From the NCBI GenBank assembly GCA_963377175.1, contig CAUJNA010002946.1:424328-488327 (forward strand): a DNA stretch of 64,000 bases. The letters are read 5' to 3'. Below the pieces are notes generated by a model. The model had not been told where the DNA came from, made no database searches, and saw only the letters and a program-made list of their open reading frames with translations. Of this stretch, positions 45,594 through 57,081 are shown piece by piece (positions within the stretch are counted from its first letter, which is position 1; each line of letters starts with the position of its first letter). This DNA is from Effrenium voratum. Its lineage: Eukaryota; Sar; Dinophyceae; Suessiales; Symbiodiniaceae. The position numbers and the translations under genes are program-made.

Positions 45594-46519
45594 GTGGGGA
45601 TTAAACACATCACAGCTGTCCCTTGGTGGATTCAAAGAAAAGCAAAAAATGTGTTATATGTGTTTCTGTCGTGGTTTTCCCTTTGTTGTTGAACTCTTGT
45701 CGTGGTTGCGGACCCCCCTCAGCGCAGACTGCCAAGCTGCAAATGAAAGGCCTTTTTGGGAGGCAGAAACGTATATCAACAGCTAGCTGTCTTATGTCGG
45801 AATCAGGCTGGGTTGTTGACCTACAAAAGTAACGGAAAACTATTGTACTCAGGGGATGCCACGCACACACAAAAACACTGAAGAAAACACGCATCCCTCC
45901 CGGCGATCACGCATCAATATGCCGAATCTATGATCAAATATGCCATTATAAACTGCAGGTGACCGGCCCTTTGCACAACACAATGGAGCTTGATTCCTCT
46001 CTGTTTCCCCTCACACCACACAACATGGTTGCTCAGCCATCTTTGCCTTATCAGGAATGCACCAGCTTGTGCGTGCGAGGAAATCGTGTTGCCCGTATGC
46101 CGTACATGGGGATTGCTAGGAGTTAGCCGCCTCCTACCCATGCCAGCAAACACACGTGCTTCTTCGCATAGAATCCTAATTGAACACTGTGGTGGCTGCG
46201 GGCGAGATGCATAAGAAATTGCACATATGTTGGTGAGGAGAGCAACGCACAGAACACTTGCAGCATGAATACCAACGATGTGTGGATGTAGTCATGAGAT
46301 AGCAGCCGGGCTGGGATAGGACCGACTGACTGAATCCCCTCTACAATATCCCCACCATTCCACCAGTCATAGCCTTGCTTATCCTTTACCTTTGCTTTCC
46401 TATGTTGAAGCGGATAAGAGGCTTTTGAAGACAAACCCTCGTCCCAAGAAACATCCAGTCCGCTTCCAGTTGCCAATCCAGCGGCACTCAAGTGCCGCTT
46501 GCCGGGCACTTGCGGCGAG

Positions 46520-46579
46520 GCCTTCAGAAACAATCAGTCCAAGTACTACGTGGACGGCAAGACCAGCAGCTTCACAGAG
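46520..46579 (+). CDS. SMC4: SMC4 exon: AFRNNQSKYYVDGK
   Basis: AFRNNQSKYYVDGKTSSFTE, the SKYY-x-G-K hairpin of the SMC4 head. Acceptor GGCGAG; GC donor GAG|GCCCGT. Confidence 0.95.
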
Positions 46580-47482
46580 GCCCGTATCAGCCGTCGAATG
46601 TATCACTGTCCTTGGCGTGAAAAAAGCATGTATGTTGGCTTTGTTCAAGTTTATTGAGGGCGTGCAAAGAGCACTGTTTTGTCAAATCAAAAACCAGCCT
46701 ACCAAGAGTTGGAGCTACACAATGTGTGAACTGGCCTGCAAGCCGTGTTTGGCGGTGAACACGGATACCTTATGCTGTAGCAACATGTGCATGCGCGAGG
46801 TACACAAGTCTGGCCGGGTAGAAGCACGGACAAGAGTTCTCTGCTCTGCATGTTCCGAAGTCTAGGTCCGAGGCAAGGATTTGACATGCATAATTTGTAA
46901 CGACATGGTACTTGCCAACCTTTGTTGGACTCCTTGGGAAAACCAACATTCTGGTGCTACGGCTTCCCAGTACACGACAAATCAGAGATGCTGATCCTGG
47001 CAATCGTCCTGAAGGTGGTTTTGGTCCTTCTTTTGCTTCTGCTTCTGGTTCCTGTCCAGCTTTTGGCGGCGAGGGTGATGGTCGTCGGGGGGCCGGGGGG
47101 TTGTGGCCTTCCGTGATCAACCCTGCTAAGGAAGTAGACATGCCACTGGTCCTTTTCCTCAGAATCAATGTTGACACAGCCTCTTTTGGCCTGTTTGCTC
47201 TGTTTCTGCTGTAATTAACGATGATTTCCAATCCGTGATTTGAATCAAAGCGGCAACCTTCAAAGGATGCCAAGCATTTTTACGGACATGTTGTTCATGA
47301 AATACCAGCGTTGGTTGCAAGGGTGCCCTTTACCAAAGGTGCCCTTTGCAAATGCCAACTATGGCCCAAGCATGACTATCTGGGCTTCAGTGCACCCTGT
47401 GCAAGAGGGCAGCCCTACCTGAAGATATTTGTAGCTCATATCTCCAGTCGCCTTGTGTTGGAAGAAACAACATGCGATTCAG

Positions 47483-47546
47483 GTAACACAGCTGCTCCGA
47501 AAGCGTGGCGTCGACTTGGAGCACAACCGTTTCCTGATCCTCCAAG
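47483..47546 (+). CDS. SMC4: SMC4 exon: GVDLEHNRFLILQ
   Basis: VTQLLRKRGVDLEHNRFLIL, then Q and one base of Gly. Acceptor GATTCAG; GC donor. Contains the Q-loop region. Confidence 0.96.
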
Positions 47547-47771
47547 GCGGGCTTTTTCGACTGACTCCAATCCAGGGTCTTCACCCACCCGAAACCACCT
47601 GGGACCTGTTTGACTCGTTTTTCAGTGATCCATTTCAGAGTCGTGTCCCCATTCGGCTAGTTTCCCATCATGAGCAGCGGCCTTCTCAAGTTTCGCCTCG
47701 CTGCTGGGTTGTCCGCCGTTTGTTTTCTGAGAAGCAGTGGCGGAAGTGGGCCGTTGCCACCAGCCTCACAG

Positions 47772-47806
47772 GTGAAGTGGAGCAGATCTCCTTGATGAAG
47801 CCGAAG
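47772..47806 (+). CDS. SMC4: SMC4 exon: GEVEQISLMKPK
   Basis: (G)EVEQISLMKPK. Acceptor CTCACAG; GC donor AAG|GCGCGG. A near-invariant SMC4 block. Confidence 0.96.
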
Positions 47807-47896
47807 GCGCGGATTTCAGGAGCCATCTTTGGTGCTGAGACGTTATGTCCTGTCTGAACCCAGAAGCTCGGGACTTTGTGTTTGTATGGCTAAGAT

Positions 47897-47914
47897 AGGG
47901 AGAGAGAGAGAGAC

Positions 47915-47962
<48 letters not shown>

Positions 47963-47993
47963 GGAGAGAGCGAGAGAGAGACAGAGAGCGAGT
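47897..47993. repeat. GA/GAGACA microsatellite
   Basis: Purine run of GAGAGA with CA and TA interruptions in SMC4 intron 10. Confidence 0.9.
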
Positions 47994-48069
47994 TGGCACG
48001 CGAGTGCCCACTTGGAATTGTGCAGATTCGATAGGGTCAAACAGCTTCGAAAGCGTGCATGTGCCTCAG

Positions 48070-48111
48070 GCTTTGACGCCACACGAGGATGGTCTCCTGG
48101 AGTACCTGGAG
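48070..48111 (+). CDS. SMC4: SMC4 exon: EDGLLEYLE
   Basis: ALTPHEDGLLEYLE. Acceptor CCTCAG; the intron most likely starts GACAGG (GA donor), because the next exon supplies DIIGS. Confidence 0.92.
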
Positions 48112-48625
48112 GACAGGTCGTGCTGTGTGAAAAGCAAGCTGGGGAGCACAACACATGGGCCTGTTGGGGGCACCTGCCTTTTGGATAGTCTCAAAGTGCA
48201 AACAGAGGCCCACTTGTTCTGTCATAAGGAACCACTCACTGGTCTCTGTTCGCCAACCTGTTTGGGAACATGGGGAAGTGTTTCATCTAATTACACCAGA
48301 AGGCAAAATTTATCCCTTGCGGGCCAGGTGCGATGCATGCTGCTCTCAAACGACGTCCAAGGGTAGTAATAGTTTTCGTGTCCGCTATCGGGGGACCGGT
48401 GTTGCTTCATGGTGGGGGCCATTGTGAAAGTATTCATGTGGCATGAGTCACAGAGCAATAGAGAAGGCTGGCAGATGAACATACGAGTCCCAATCAGTGG
48501 GTAGTTCCGGGGTCAACTCATCTTGCTGGTGTTCAGTAGGGAATGTACCCTCATTCCCTGCCTGTCGCACCAGCAAGTCATTGCATGGAGGATCATTTGT
48601 TTGTCGTGGGGAGCCTGGGACGCAG

Positions 48626-48667
48626 GACATCATTGGCTCGAATCGCCTCTTGGAGCCCATTGAGCAG
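48626..48667 (+). CDS. SMC4: SMC4 exon: DIIGSNRLLEPIEQ
   Basis: Reads DIIGSNRLLEPIEQ; completes LEYLEDIIG-xxR. Acceptor GACGCAG; GC donor CAG|GCAGTC. Confidence 0.92.
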
Positions 48668-49360
48668 GCAGTCTTCAGGGAGCATTGGATGGATGCAGCT
48701 CAGAGGTGTTATCGGCTCGGAAAGTGAGTTGATAGCCACACAGCCGTCAACCTACCCCTGCCGGAGAAGGGTGTTGGAGATGATTGGAAAAAGGCGCCCT
48801 CTTCGGAATACAGCCATGACGATTGTGACCACGGTAGATGGCCAACGTCCCCGCACGTCTCACAGTCTGATATTGTGTTCAAAGGTTTATGCTTGAAAGG
48901 ATGTTTGGAGTAGGCCGAAGAACGACTAGCGGCCAGCCACACAGCATCGGGGAGAGAGGACAGCTGAAGCAGGCCGCCGTTTGGCAGTGTAGAGTTTTGA
49001 TGAGATTTGTACTGGGACCTTCGGAAGGAGGTTTTGGAGAAGTTGGCACCAGAATTGGGGGGGTGTTCCAACACCTCCCCTCCTTCACCCTGCGGGTCCT
49101 AGTGGCTGTTGTAGTCCAAGCGGTTTCAGTTGGTTACACTACCTTGGCTTCCCTAGGTTACCTTTCTTGAGTAGTAGCATGGCATTACATGGTAAGACCA
49201 ACTAGCAAGCATAGGTGCCCTTCTCCGGTTAGTTTGGTTAGTTACTAGTTAAGTAGATGGCACAGGTTTAAGTAGATGGCACATTTCCCAGGGCCATCGT
49301 TTTTTCCCAAAGGTCACCAAGGTCGACTGGCGGTTTCCCCGCTGAATCCAGGCGGAGCAG

Positions 49361-49432
49361 GTGGTGGAGAAGCTCACGGAGCAGCGCCAGGAGAAGCTGA
49401 ATCGGCTGCGGGTGGCCGAAAGGGAGAAGGAG
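49361..49432 (+). CDS. SMC4: SMC4 exon: start of coiled coil
   Basis: VVEKLTEQRQEKLNRLRVAE, then REKE. Acceptor GGAGCAG; GC donor GAG|GCGGAC. Heptad-like; EKLNR-R-AEREK matches the SMC4 coiled coil. Confidence 0.92.
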
Positions 49433-49679
49433 GCGGACGCGGGCGGCGCATGGCGCAGGGCGCGTGCAGATGATCGGTGTTTTTTTCTTGATCCATTGGG
49501 TGGGGTTGTTGGTGCGGGGGGAGGGAGGGGGGGAGGAGTGGAGTGGAGTTTCATGGCAGGCCATACTTGACCGGATATTTCTTTTTGAAACCTACAACTC
49601 AGCTTTTTTCCCTTCGTTCAGGAGCCCCTTGGTGTTCTCTCTCCTTCCCTTTGGATTTCATCCCCCGGCGACTCGGCAG

Positions 49680-49747
49680 GCGCTGGATGGGCCGAGGAAG
49701 GAGGCGGAGGCCTGGGTCTCCGGGGAAGCGGAGAGGCTGGAGATGCA
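49680..49747 (+). CDS. SMC4: SMC4 coiled-coil exon
   Basis: ALDGPRKEAEAWVSGEAERL, then EM and two bases of Gln. Acceptor CGGCAG; GC donor CA|GCCGAG. EAEAW.. is conserved in SMC4. Confidence 0.9.
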
Positions 49748-51024
49748 GCCGAGACCTCGGCGTTTGGAGTCCGAAGCGGGGCTGGGTGGTGTCACTACAC
49801 TACATGGAGCTCAAACGGGCGGGGAGATCGCCTTTTGGTTCCCCAAAAGGCGTTGTCTTGATAGAAATGATTCGGCCTTGTGGGTTCTATGTGTTATAGG
49901 GTTGGAAGAAAAATACGTGTTTTTTGGGGGAAGGTGTCTCTTGTTAATACAGGGTGTGTGTTCTTGATTTGGGGTCCCTTTGTTGGGGTGGTTCAAAGAG
50001 AAGCCAAAGGGAACCGCTCATTCTGGAAATGAGGCCTATTTGGAGAGAAGCTCGAATGGGAGAAGATGGTGAAATAATTGGTTGTTGGCGCAGAAGCGAA
50101 TCAATCGTTGAGGAGAGGTGCAACAAATCGAACAATAAACAAACAAGATCATACAGACGGACTTTGAGTTGACACCCATCCTCTGTGTTCATCAACTTGG
50201 GAATGGTTTGGGTGATGGCAGACGTTGCCTTGTTTTTAGATGTTTGGTTTGCAGGATGAATTTGTGATCCTTCCAGGGTTATTCGAGCCGCCCAACACCC
50301 TAAGGGGCCTCCGGAACGCTTGCCACCTCTCGGTTTGCTGAACCCTTTTCTTTGCATGGGTATCTCAAGTGTGGATTTGTTGGCCCCCGACAAGGTTCAA
50401 GCCATGGTTCTATTTTCTGGCCACATATCAGGATGCGGCAAAGTGTTGTTGTATCAATGCAGCTATGTCTAGGCTAATAAGATTCACCAGAAACGCGGCA
50501 AAGATGAAGTTGGGCCCAACTGGGAGGTTTGCGCAATGCTCATTGTGGCAGATGTTCATACATTGCCCACTGGGTGCCAACTGTATCCGACTATCTTTCC
50601 AATCCTCGGGTGATAGTGGGTAAAAAAGATAGGAATGTAGAAATGATTAAGAGATGACCCCCCCATCATTAGCAGACAGGAGATGGAAGGGTGCGGAGAG
50701 GAGGATGAGTGGATAATGAATCTCTGCCACTCGCCTCTTCTTCCCTGTCTATTTGTTCACTCGTCTCCCATGACGAGACCATACATGCGGGTTCGTGGGA
50801 CTTCTGGGCAAATACCAAGAAGTGACGGGCTGCCTAACCAAGGCTTTTCGGCAAGCACTCAGACTCAGACACTGACATTCTGACAACCAGCCTTTAGGCA
50901 AAAAAAACATTCAAAACTGAGCTCGCTTTTCTGAGCCCGCCCCGTTGATGAAAAACAACAAACACGCACTTCACTGATGTCCAGACGGCTGTCAGAGCAT
51001 CCACCTTTTGTCGGCTTTGCTTAG
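49748..51024. other. SMC4 intron
   Basis: 1277 bases; no exon, no prominent repeat. Confidence 0.8.
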
Positions 51025-51094
51025 GTCACTGCTGGCTCAGTGCGCAGTCTTGAAAAGCCAAGCGAATCTCGGCTCCCTGGAGGAGGAGCACAAG
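51025..51094 (+). CDS. SMC4: SMC4 coiled-coil exon
   Basis: One base completes Gln, then SLLAQCAVLKSQANLGSLEE, EHK. Acceptor GCTTAG; GC donor AAG|GCGAGC. Confidence 0.85.
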
Positions 51095-52129
51095 GCGAGC
51101 CCTGCGCAACAGACTGCTTCTCTTGTCGAGCCTAAAGCTGGGTTCCCTGTGTTCTTGACATGGGTTTTCCTGGATTCCTTTCGTGGCATTCCTACTTGTT
51201 TGGACACCATCCGACTATTCAATCCGAGACACAAGGCAAGGAACTTGCATCGGGTCCCACAGTGAGCCTCACAGGCTTATGTTGTTGAACCACCAGAGAG
51301 TCCGCTATTGTGTATCTACCCTCCCACACCCTGGTACAGAGTCAGTGCAAGTGCCCCTCCCGACAATTGATTATAGTGACGTATCCCAGCCGGAGCAAGG
51401 AGGAGCAACTTGTTCTGCTGAAGTGAGGACACGTTGGCCCGTTGTTGTTTCTGTCTCCTCATCACACACACACACACATACACACGCACGCAGACAGACA
51501 GAACACGCAGTTAAACATGCCTTGGATTATTCCTGCTCTAAAGATGCTGATTCAACTGGTAGAGTAGTACATCTCGGTTAGATGGTGGGAAGGTAGTCGA
51601 AAAGTCTTCTCGGGCCTTCGACGTGGCAAACTACGGGTTTTGCATGGGAAGAAGACATCGCAAATAGCTTCAAGCTTAGAATAAAGCACACTAACTAGCT
51701 TGCCCTTACCCGTATCAAGTTGCAGCACCCCGGAGGCATCAGCCAGCAGTGTTAAACTGGGAGCTACTCTCCCAATTGCTGGGGGGCTGTACCTTCTTTG
51801 AACCTCTTGTGGCCTATGAGTTTCGTCCTGCCAGCACGGGTCAAAGAAATGTGACATACAACGTGCAAGACGGACGTTGTGGTGGTGGGCGTTAAAAGGA
51901 AACCAAGAGGAAACTAACGCCATGTTGGGTGTCTCCCGGTTGACATACACCCGTATTTGATCGGTCGATCGGTCTTGTTTGTTGCTTTGGCATTGCTTTG
52001 GCTTTCCCTCCTCCTTTTGCAACACAACCTGGCAATCAATGGCCAGTGCTTATGACTGATGAAGCAAATGTGTGGCCCATCGTTCTAGCGTCGCTATCTT
52101 TGAGCCTTTCGTGGGAGAAATGTGCGCAG

Positions 52130-52177
52130 GTCCTGCAGGGACATATGAAGGAGCACAAGAAGAAGATGGAGGGCTTC
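52130..52177 (+). CDS. SMC4: SMC4 coiled-coil exon
   Basis: VLQGHMKEHKKKMEGF. Acceptor GTGCGCAG. The 3' border is uncertain: GAGCCG may be a GA donor (used here), or the exon may include one more Glu, ending at 52180. A run-on to 52221 (AG|GTGACC) is possible but not SMC-like. Confidence 0.82.
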
Positions 52178-52577
52178 GAGCCGCTCGGCAATCCCGCTAA
52201 AACTATCCGGCATAGCGCGAGGTGACCCTTTCGGGCTGTTTGTTGAGGTTCTCTTTGAGTTTAGGTCTCACTGCAACACACTTAGTTCGTAGGCGTGGAA
52301 GCTCACAGGCATCACCGTTGCCCAGTGGCACCCGTGTTCCTTTGTTTGATTTCCGCATGGGAAACCACAAAGGCAAGAGGGACACATGCTCTGACGCGGA
52401 TTGGACACTCCGGCCATTTAGTTTGCAAAGCGAATAGTTGCGTTGGTCCAGTTTAGTGGTTGGTCCAACAAGCCATTATGCTCTTAGTTGTCGAACAAAT
52501 TAACGTGCTTAGGATTCCTCTTGGGAACATTAAGAGATTCCTGTGAACCTCCTGTTAGCGAGCGAGTCAAGCAGAGC

Positions 52578-52602
52578 AAACTCAAGCAAACTCAAGCAAA
52601 CT

Positions 52603-52661
<59 letters not shown>

Positions 52662-52755
52662 CCCTCCTGCCCGCCCGCCCGCCTGCCCGCCTGCCCACCC
52701 ACCCACCCACACGCCCGCCCATCCACCAACTAACCAACCATCCAACCAACCAACC
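52578..52755. repeat. CAAG microsatellite with CCCGCC and CCAAC tails
   Basis: Three CTCAAGCAAA units, about 13 CAAG units, then degenerate CCCGCCTG and CCAACCAA units in an SMC4 intron. Confidence 0.95.
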
Positions 52756-53270
52756 CCTTTACGCATAGACCTGCAAGCACGAGCCAAACTACCAAGGAAA
52801 GAAGTGAAGGTCATCGAGACAGAGCACAACGAAGAGCTTAAGGTCTGTGTGCTGGATGCTTATGTTCTTGTTCGGTCACCTTGTTCGGTCCGGTCCTTTC
52901 CACAAACTCAAGTTGTTACATATGGGTTTCCCTTGCTTACCATGGAATTGGCAACCCTTTTATGGTAGGTTTCCCTTTCGGATGGTGCTTACCCTGCACA
53001 CCGGGTCTGATTCGGTATTGATTTCTGGGAAACCAACAAGGGGCATTTTGGGCAACTCTGTGAAGCCACTTGTTTCCTTGGCTCCCAGCGGGTTTGCCTA
53101 AGAATGATGTAGCCTTCGTTTGAAGCACCATATCAGAGTGCATCTGGCGAACAAATACTTCATTAACTGGCAGTTCCATGAGGCATGCCACATTCCCAGC
53201 TATAAATGCTTTCATTTCATGCTGCGTTCCTTTCGTGATCAGCAACAGTTTCTGCTTGCCTTAGTGCGAG

Positions 53271-53336
53271 GACTACAACGACATCAAGGGAAAGATGGAG
53301 AAGAAAGCCGGCGACTTCAAAGAATTCGAACGCCAG
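53271..53336 (+). CDS. SMC4: SMC4 coiled-coil exon
   Basis: DYNDIKGKMEKKAGDFKEFE, then RQ. Acceptor GTGCGAG; GC donor CAG|GCCATC. FKEFERQ is SMC4-like. Confidence 0.92.
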
Positions 53337-53431
53337 GCCATCCTTTTGCGCACAGAAGAAGCTGATTTCAGCAGACCAAACTTATGGGGAGGACTTAAGA
53401 GGGGCCTACCCAAACTCTCCCATGCCTGGAG

Positions 53432-53491
53432 GATGTGAAGTACACGGAAGATACCGCCTTCCAAGAGCAAAAGATATCGAAGCTTGTCAAG
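53432..53491 (+). CDS. SMC4: SMC4 coiled-coil exon
   Basis: DVKYTEDTAFQEQKISKLVK; joins as FERQ|DVKYTED. Acceptor CTGGAG; GC donor. The preceding intron is 95 bases, the shortest in the core. Confidence 0.92.
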
Positions 53492-54333
53492 GCAGGGCTT
53501 TCGATGACCGAGCTTTTTGTGTACATGGCTTGTCGCAATCTTCAGATGACGGAAAGCGACTTCGAGTCGCTAGAGAGTTGATGTGACACACATGGGCTGT
53601 CGTGTTGTTTGGGAGAGTTGCGGCGATTGCGTACCCATATCAAAGCCTGGTTTGTTGGTTGATGTGTTGGTTTCTTGGGGTTTTCTCGGGGCTGGTCCTC
53701 AACCTTGGACGGGTGATTGAATAGTGGCTGCTTGGGGCTAATAGGAATTCCAGCTACGGGATTCTTGGAAAACCTTGACGCCCCCTTCTAGAACCCGCGA
53801 CACAAGCCAGAGCCCTTGCAGCACGAGCCAACGACCGTAACGGATCCTGGTTTATAGAGCCCGCGCATCGCCCCCAAATCGGAGTCTCTGTCCGGATGCC
53901 ATTGCCTTCGGCCTGCAAAACCTCGGCGCCCCTTTGTAGGACCCAAGACTCGCCCCCACTTAGGAAAACCTGAGCGCCCTTCCAGAAGCGCGACCTTCCC
54001 CGCAATGGGCTCCGTTTTGCGGGCAAGTCCACATGGCCACCAGTCACTTCGCTTTCCGTTGCTTCCTAGCTTGTTCGCAGAAGATATAACACGAACTACT
54101 CCCGGGGTCAAAACACACCCCCAAACCACAGATTCAGGCAAGCCTAGGGAACCTTCAAATCACCCTCAATAAATGATGGCCAAATATCACCAATTTCCTC
54201 ATTGATTGTTGCGTTTGAGATTGCATTATCGCAGATGGACGTTTGGCTGTGGGAACTGAACTCTTCAGGTTTCTCCTTGGGCTTTAGGATTCCCCGAGAG
54301 ACGGGCCATCTTAGACTTTGCCCGCCGGCTCAG

Positions 54334-54375
54334 ACCGCGGAAGAAGAGCAAGAGCGCGCGAAGCAACTGGTCAAG
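54334..54375 (+). CDS. SMC4: SMC4 coiled-coil exon
   Basis: TAEEEQERAKQLVK. Acceptor CGGCTCAG; GA donor AAG|GACCGG. One of the few exons not starting with G. Confidence 0.8.
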
Positions 54376-54608
54376 GACCGGTGCACTTGCGATGCTGGCA
54401 GTTTGAGAGCGACCCAAACAGGCTCCTCCCACCTTCCTCCCATTCTTTGCTGCGTGACAGGGGAGGCCACAGATCTCTAGGAGGTCATGTGGATCCTAAA
54501 TGACTCAGATCTCTAGGAGTCCCCCTTCATTTTTAATTTTGGCAACTTGGTTGAACTCCGCCGACATTAGAGTGATGCATGTTGTCTGGTGTTGTCACAT
54601 GATCTCAG

Positions 54609-54650
54609 GATGCCGGAAAGCTGCGGGAAGATGCTCCCATCCGCGAGCAG
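54609..54650 (+). CDS. SMC4: SMC4 coiled-coil exon
   Basis: DAGKLREDAPIREQ. Acceptor ATCTCAG; GC donor CAG|GCGATG. Fits by phase, order and heptad-like composition. Confidence 0.82.
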
Positions 54651-55149
54651 GCGATGGGCTTTGGGAAGGGTTGCAAGGGTTGCGGTACTTGTTTGCCGTT
54701 TGGTCTCCCTATTTGGCCCAACTGGCACCCCACCAGATATATATAAGTCGCCTTGTAGCGAGCGAGAGTGTGGTGGCCTTCTTTGGGACTCGTCTTTTCC
54801 CCCACGAGGACCTACTATTAGCAACCCGGGTGTTCCCATTGAAACAAGGTTGTGCAAGTGGTGCTTAGATATAAGAGGCCATTGCAAAGTTTGTAGGACA
54901 GCAAGCGACTTGAGCCGACTGGTTCAAAACCTCAGTCATTTGTGTGACGTATCAGCGTTCAATTGTGGTCATACTTGACGTAAGAGTTTTTCCGCGTGTC
55001 TTCTTGCATCGGGACCCAGTTGGAGACCTAATTCTACCATCATTATCTGAAGGTTCTGCCGGATTAGTTCTACCATCAGATTCGCTGACCGATGTGGACC
55101 CTCGCCCCGGGGATGTATTGCCTACCGCCCCGGAAGCGCTGCGTGGCAG

Positions 55150-55227
55150 GAGCTTGAGAGCACGGAGAAGTATCGTGCGAGCCAAGCGGCAAAGCTCGAG
55201 AAGCTGTACGAGGCGGCAACCGGCCAG
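55150..55227 (+). CDS. SMC4: SMC4 coiled-coil exon
   Basis: ELESTEKYRASQAAKLEKLY, then EAATGQ. Acceptor GTGGCAG; GC donor CAG|GCATCA. Confidence 0.85.
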
Positions 55228-55379
55228 GCATCATTGGTTTGCCTTTGCAGCCGACCAAAGGGGTTGCCAAAAAGCATGGACACACATATATTGGATTGCC
55301 TCCTAGTTTGTGGGTACCGGAAGCATCAAACTGAACCCCCCCCCCCCGCCCTTGGGACCTTGGGAGACCCACGTCGCAG

Positions 55380-55439
55380 GGGCTGAAGGGCAAGGCCGAG
55401 AAGCTGCGCCCAGCCAAAGAGGCCAAAGAGAAGGAGCTG
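55380..55439 (+). CDS. SMC4: SMC4 coiled-coil exon
   Basis: GLKGKAEKLRPAKEAKEKEL. Acceptor CGTCGCAG; GT donor CTG|GTGTCC chosen because KEKEL aligns with SMC4 and a repeat element begins about 20 bases further on. An alternative end is 55460 (TGG|GTATGG). Confidence 0.85.
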
Positions 55440-55463
55440 GTGTCCCACGGCCGCAAATGGGTA

Positions 55464-55531
55464 TGGGTCAAAGTTAAACCACCAGCAGACCGCAGGTTTT
55501 CGTCCTTGGTTGGGCACCTATTTTTGACCCA
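55464..55531 (-). repeat. Short TIR element, copy 2 (in an SMC4 intron)
   Basis: TGGGTCAAA at 55464-55472 and TTTGACCCA at 55523-55531. The reverse complement matches copies 1 and 3 (GGTGCCCAA, AAAACCTGCGGTC). GTATGG lies immediately before it and ACAG immediately after, so the insertion carries splice-like ends. Confidence 0.8.
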
Positions 55532-56615
55532 CAGCCAAATAGCGTAATCCGAAGCCGCGCTGCGGACGCCGCGCCCAAGACTGACGCCGTAGCTGAGCCT
55601 TCAAAGCCGCGCTGAAAGAAGTTAGTAAAGGTGTTGTCCTGCAAGTTGCTGCGCGAAAGGAAACCATAGGGCATCACATGGGGGTGCCCTCTTTCCAACA
55701 ATGGAAAAGTGAACAAGGGGCCCATTCAAAGATGATACTAGTCTTCAAAGACCCTGTTCACCTCCATGATTAGACAACGGCGAAAGGGGGTCATCATGAG
55801 GTTGCTTCTAAAGTTCCTCTACTAGGGGGATCCCTTGCTTCCAGTTGGTGAAGTATGGCAATTCCATGACATGGGGTGTTGTTGTGAAGATAAATCTAAA
55901 GGAAACTAATCATCCGCTTAGTCAGCTTCAATGTTTGAAACACCTCAAACGAACAGAGCGCCGCGGTTTTACCGGATCTTCCTACTACTGCCCAACCAAC
56001 TTTTCAGCGGTTGTCAAAATTACAGGCATCCATGGGATCCCCGAAGGGCCTCTACGATTGAAAGCCTGACTCGTGTCAATATCTCAACCCCATAGTTTCA
56101 TTTTGGGGCAGTGGGTTGGGACAGCGGACACCATTGATTTCATAACCCTCCGCAAATAATGCGAATCTGATCTCGCCTTCCAAAAGGGCCCTGCCTGTTG
56201 GTTCTGTCGCGTTGCAATCACCATGCATCCCTTGTCCCATTTGGGGTGACTTCCAAGTCCAACCTCAATATTTCGGACCAAGTTGGATCATTCCGCAGAG
56301 AGTAGTCCCAAAGTTACTGTTGCTCCGGGATCGTTGAAGACAACCCAGTCACCAGCGAAGAGAATTGGTTTCCTCTTGAATTTCCTGTAACCACCAGAGC
56401 CAATATCTACCCTGGTGCCAGATTCTTTAGTCTACACTCCCTCAGACTAGCACGGAAGCTCCCAGAAGCCTTTGTAAATGAAACCAAGTCTTCCAAAGGG
56501 TACATGGGAGCTCCCATGTTAGTCTGGGGGAGGGTTCCCTACCAAACGTTTGCAGAGCAGACCCGTGTGGCCCGGATCGGAGCGGACCGCACGACCTCGC
56601 CACTCGCCTGGCCAG

Positions 56616-56645
56616 CTGAGGCCGCTGCAGAAGAAGCTGACAGAG
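56616..56645 (+). CDS. SMC4: SMC4 coiled-coil microexon (30 nt)
   Basis: LRPLQKKLTE, phase 0/0. Acceptor TGGCCAG; GC donor GAG|GCTGGG. Aligns between KEKEL and VKQVVEVAQ. Confidence 0.78.
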
Positions 56646-57018
56646 GCTGGGAGCGCCCCATGCTTGGATGTTGTGTGAGTGGATGGGAAGCGTGCGTTTG
56701 GGATGTGTTCCTATATGGGACTTGATACCATTGGGATATTGTCCCTGTCAAACTGACGTTCCGTTGTCAAAAATATGATAGGCAATGGCTAAAATGTATT
56801 TCAGACCGGTGCCTTTGAATTTCCAGAATGATGTTCATTTGACTTTCCCCCAGTTTCTGGTGCGTCATGGCGGGTCCTGTCACTTCAACTTTGGTGTAGG
56901 CGAATGGTCAAATCACAGTGTTCCTATAGAGTCCAAAGGCCATCGTGCTTGGAGGAAGCTCCTTATACAGGACGCCCTTGTTGGGTTCCATGTTGATTTT
57001 GCAGGAAAGTAATGCCAG

Positions 57019-57081
57019 GTGAAGCAGGTGGTGGAGGTCGCCCAAGCAGAGGCAGGCTTCCTTCGCAAGAGGCAGGTGGAG
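57019..57081 (+). CDS. SMC4: SMC4 coiled-coil exon
   Basis: VKQVVEVAQAEAGFLRKRQV, then E; VAQAE aligns with VAQSE of animal SMC4. Acceptor ATGCCAG; GC donor GAG|GCGCGC, or GT donor two codons earlier (57075). Confidence 0.88.

Noticed and set aside
52178..52225. Extension of the SMC4 exon at 52130 to the canonical-looking donor AG|GTGACC
   Set aside because: Would insert PLGNPAKTIRHSAR into the coiled coil, which is not SMC-like and breaks the junction with DYNDIKGK.
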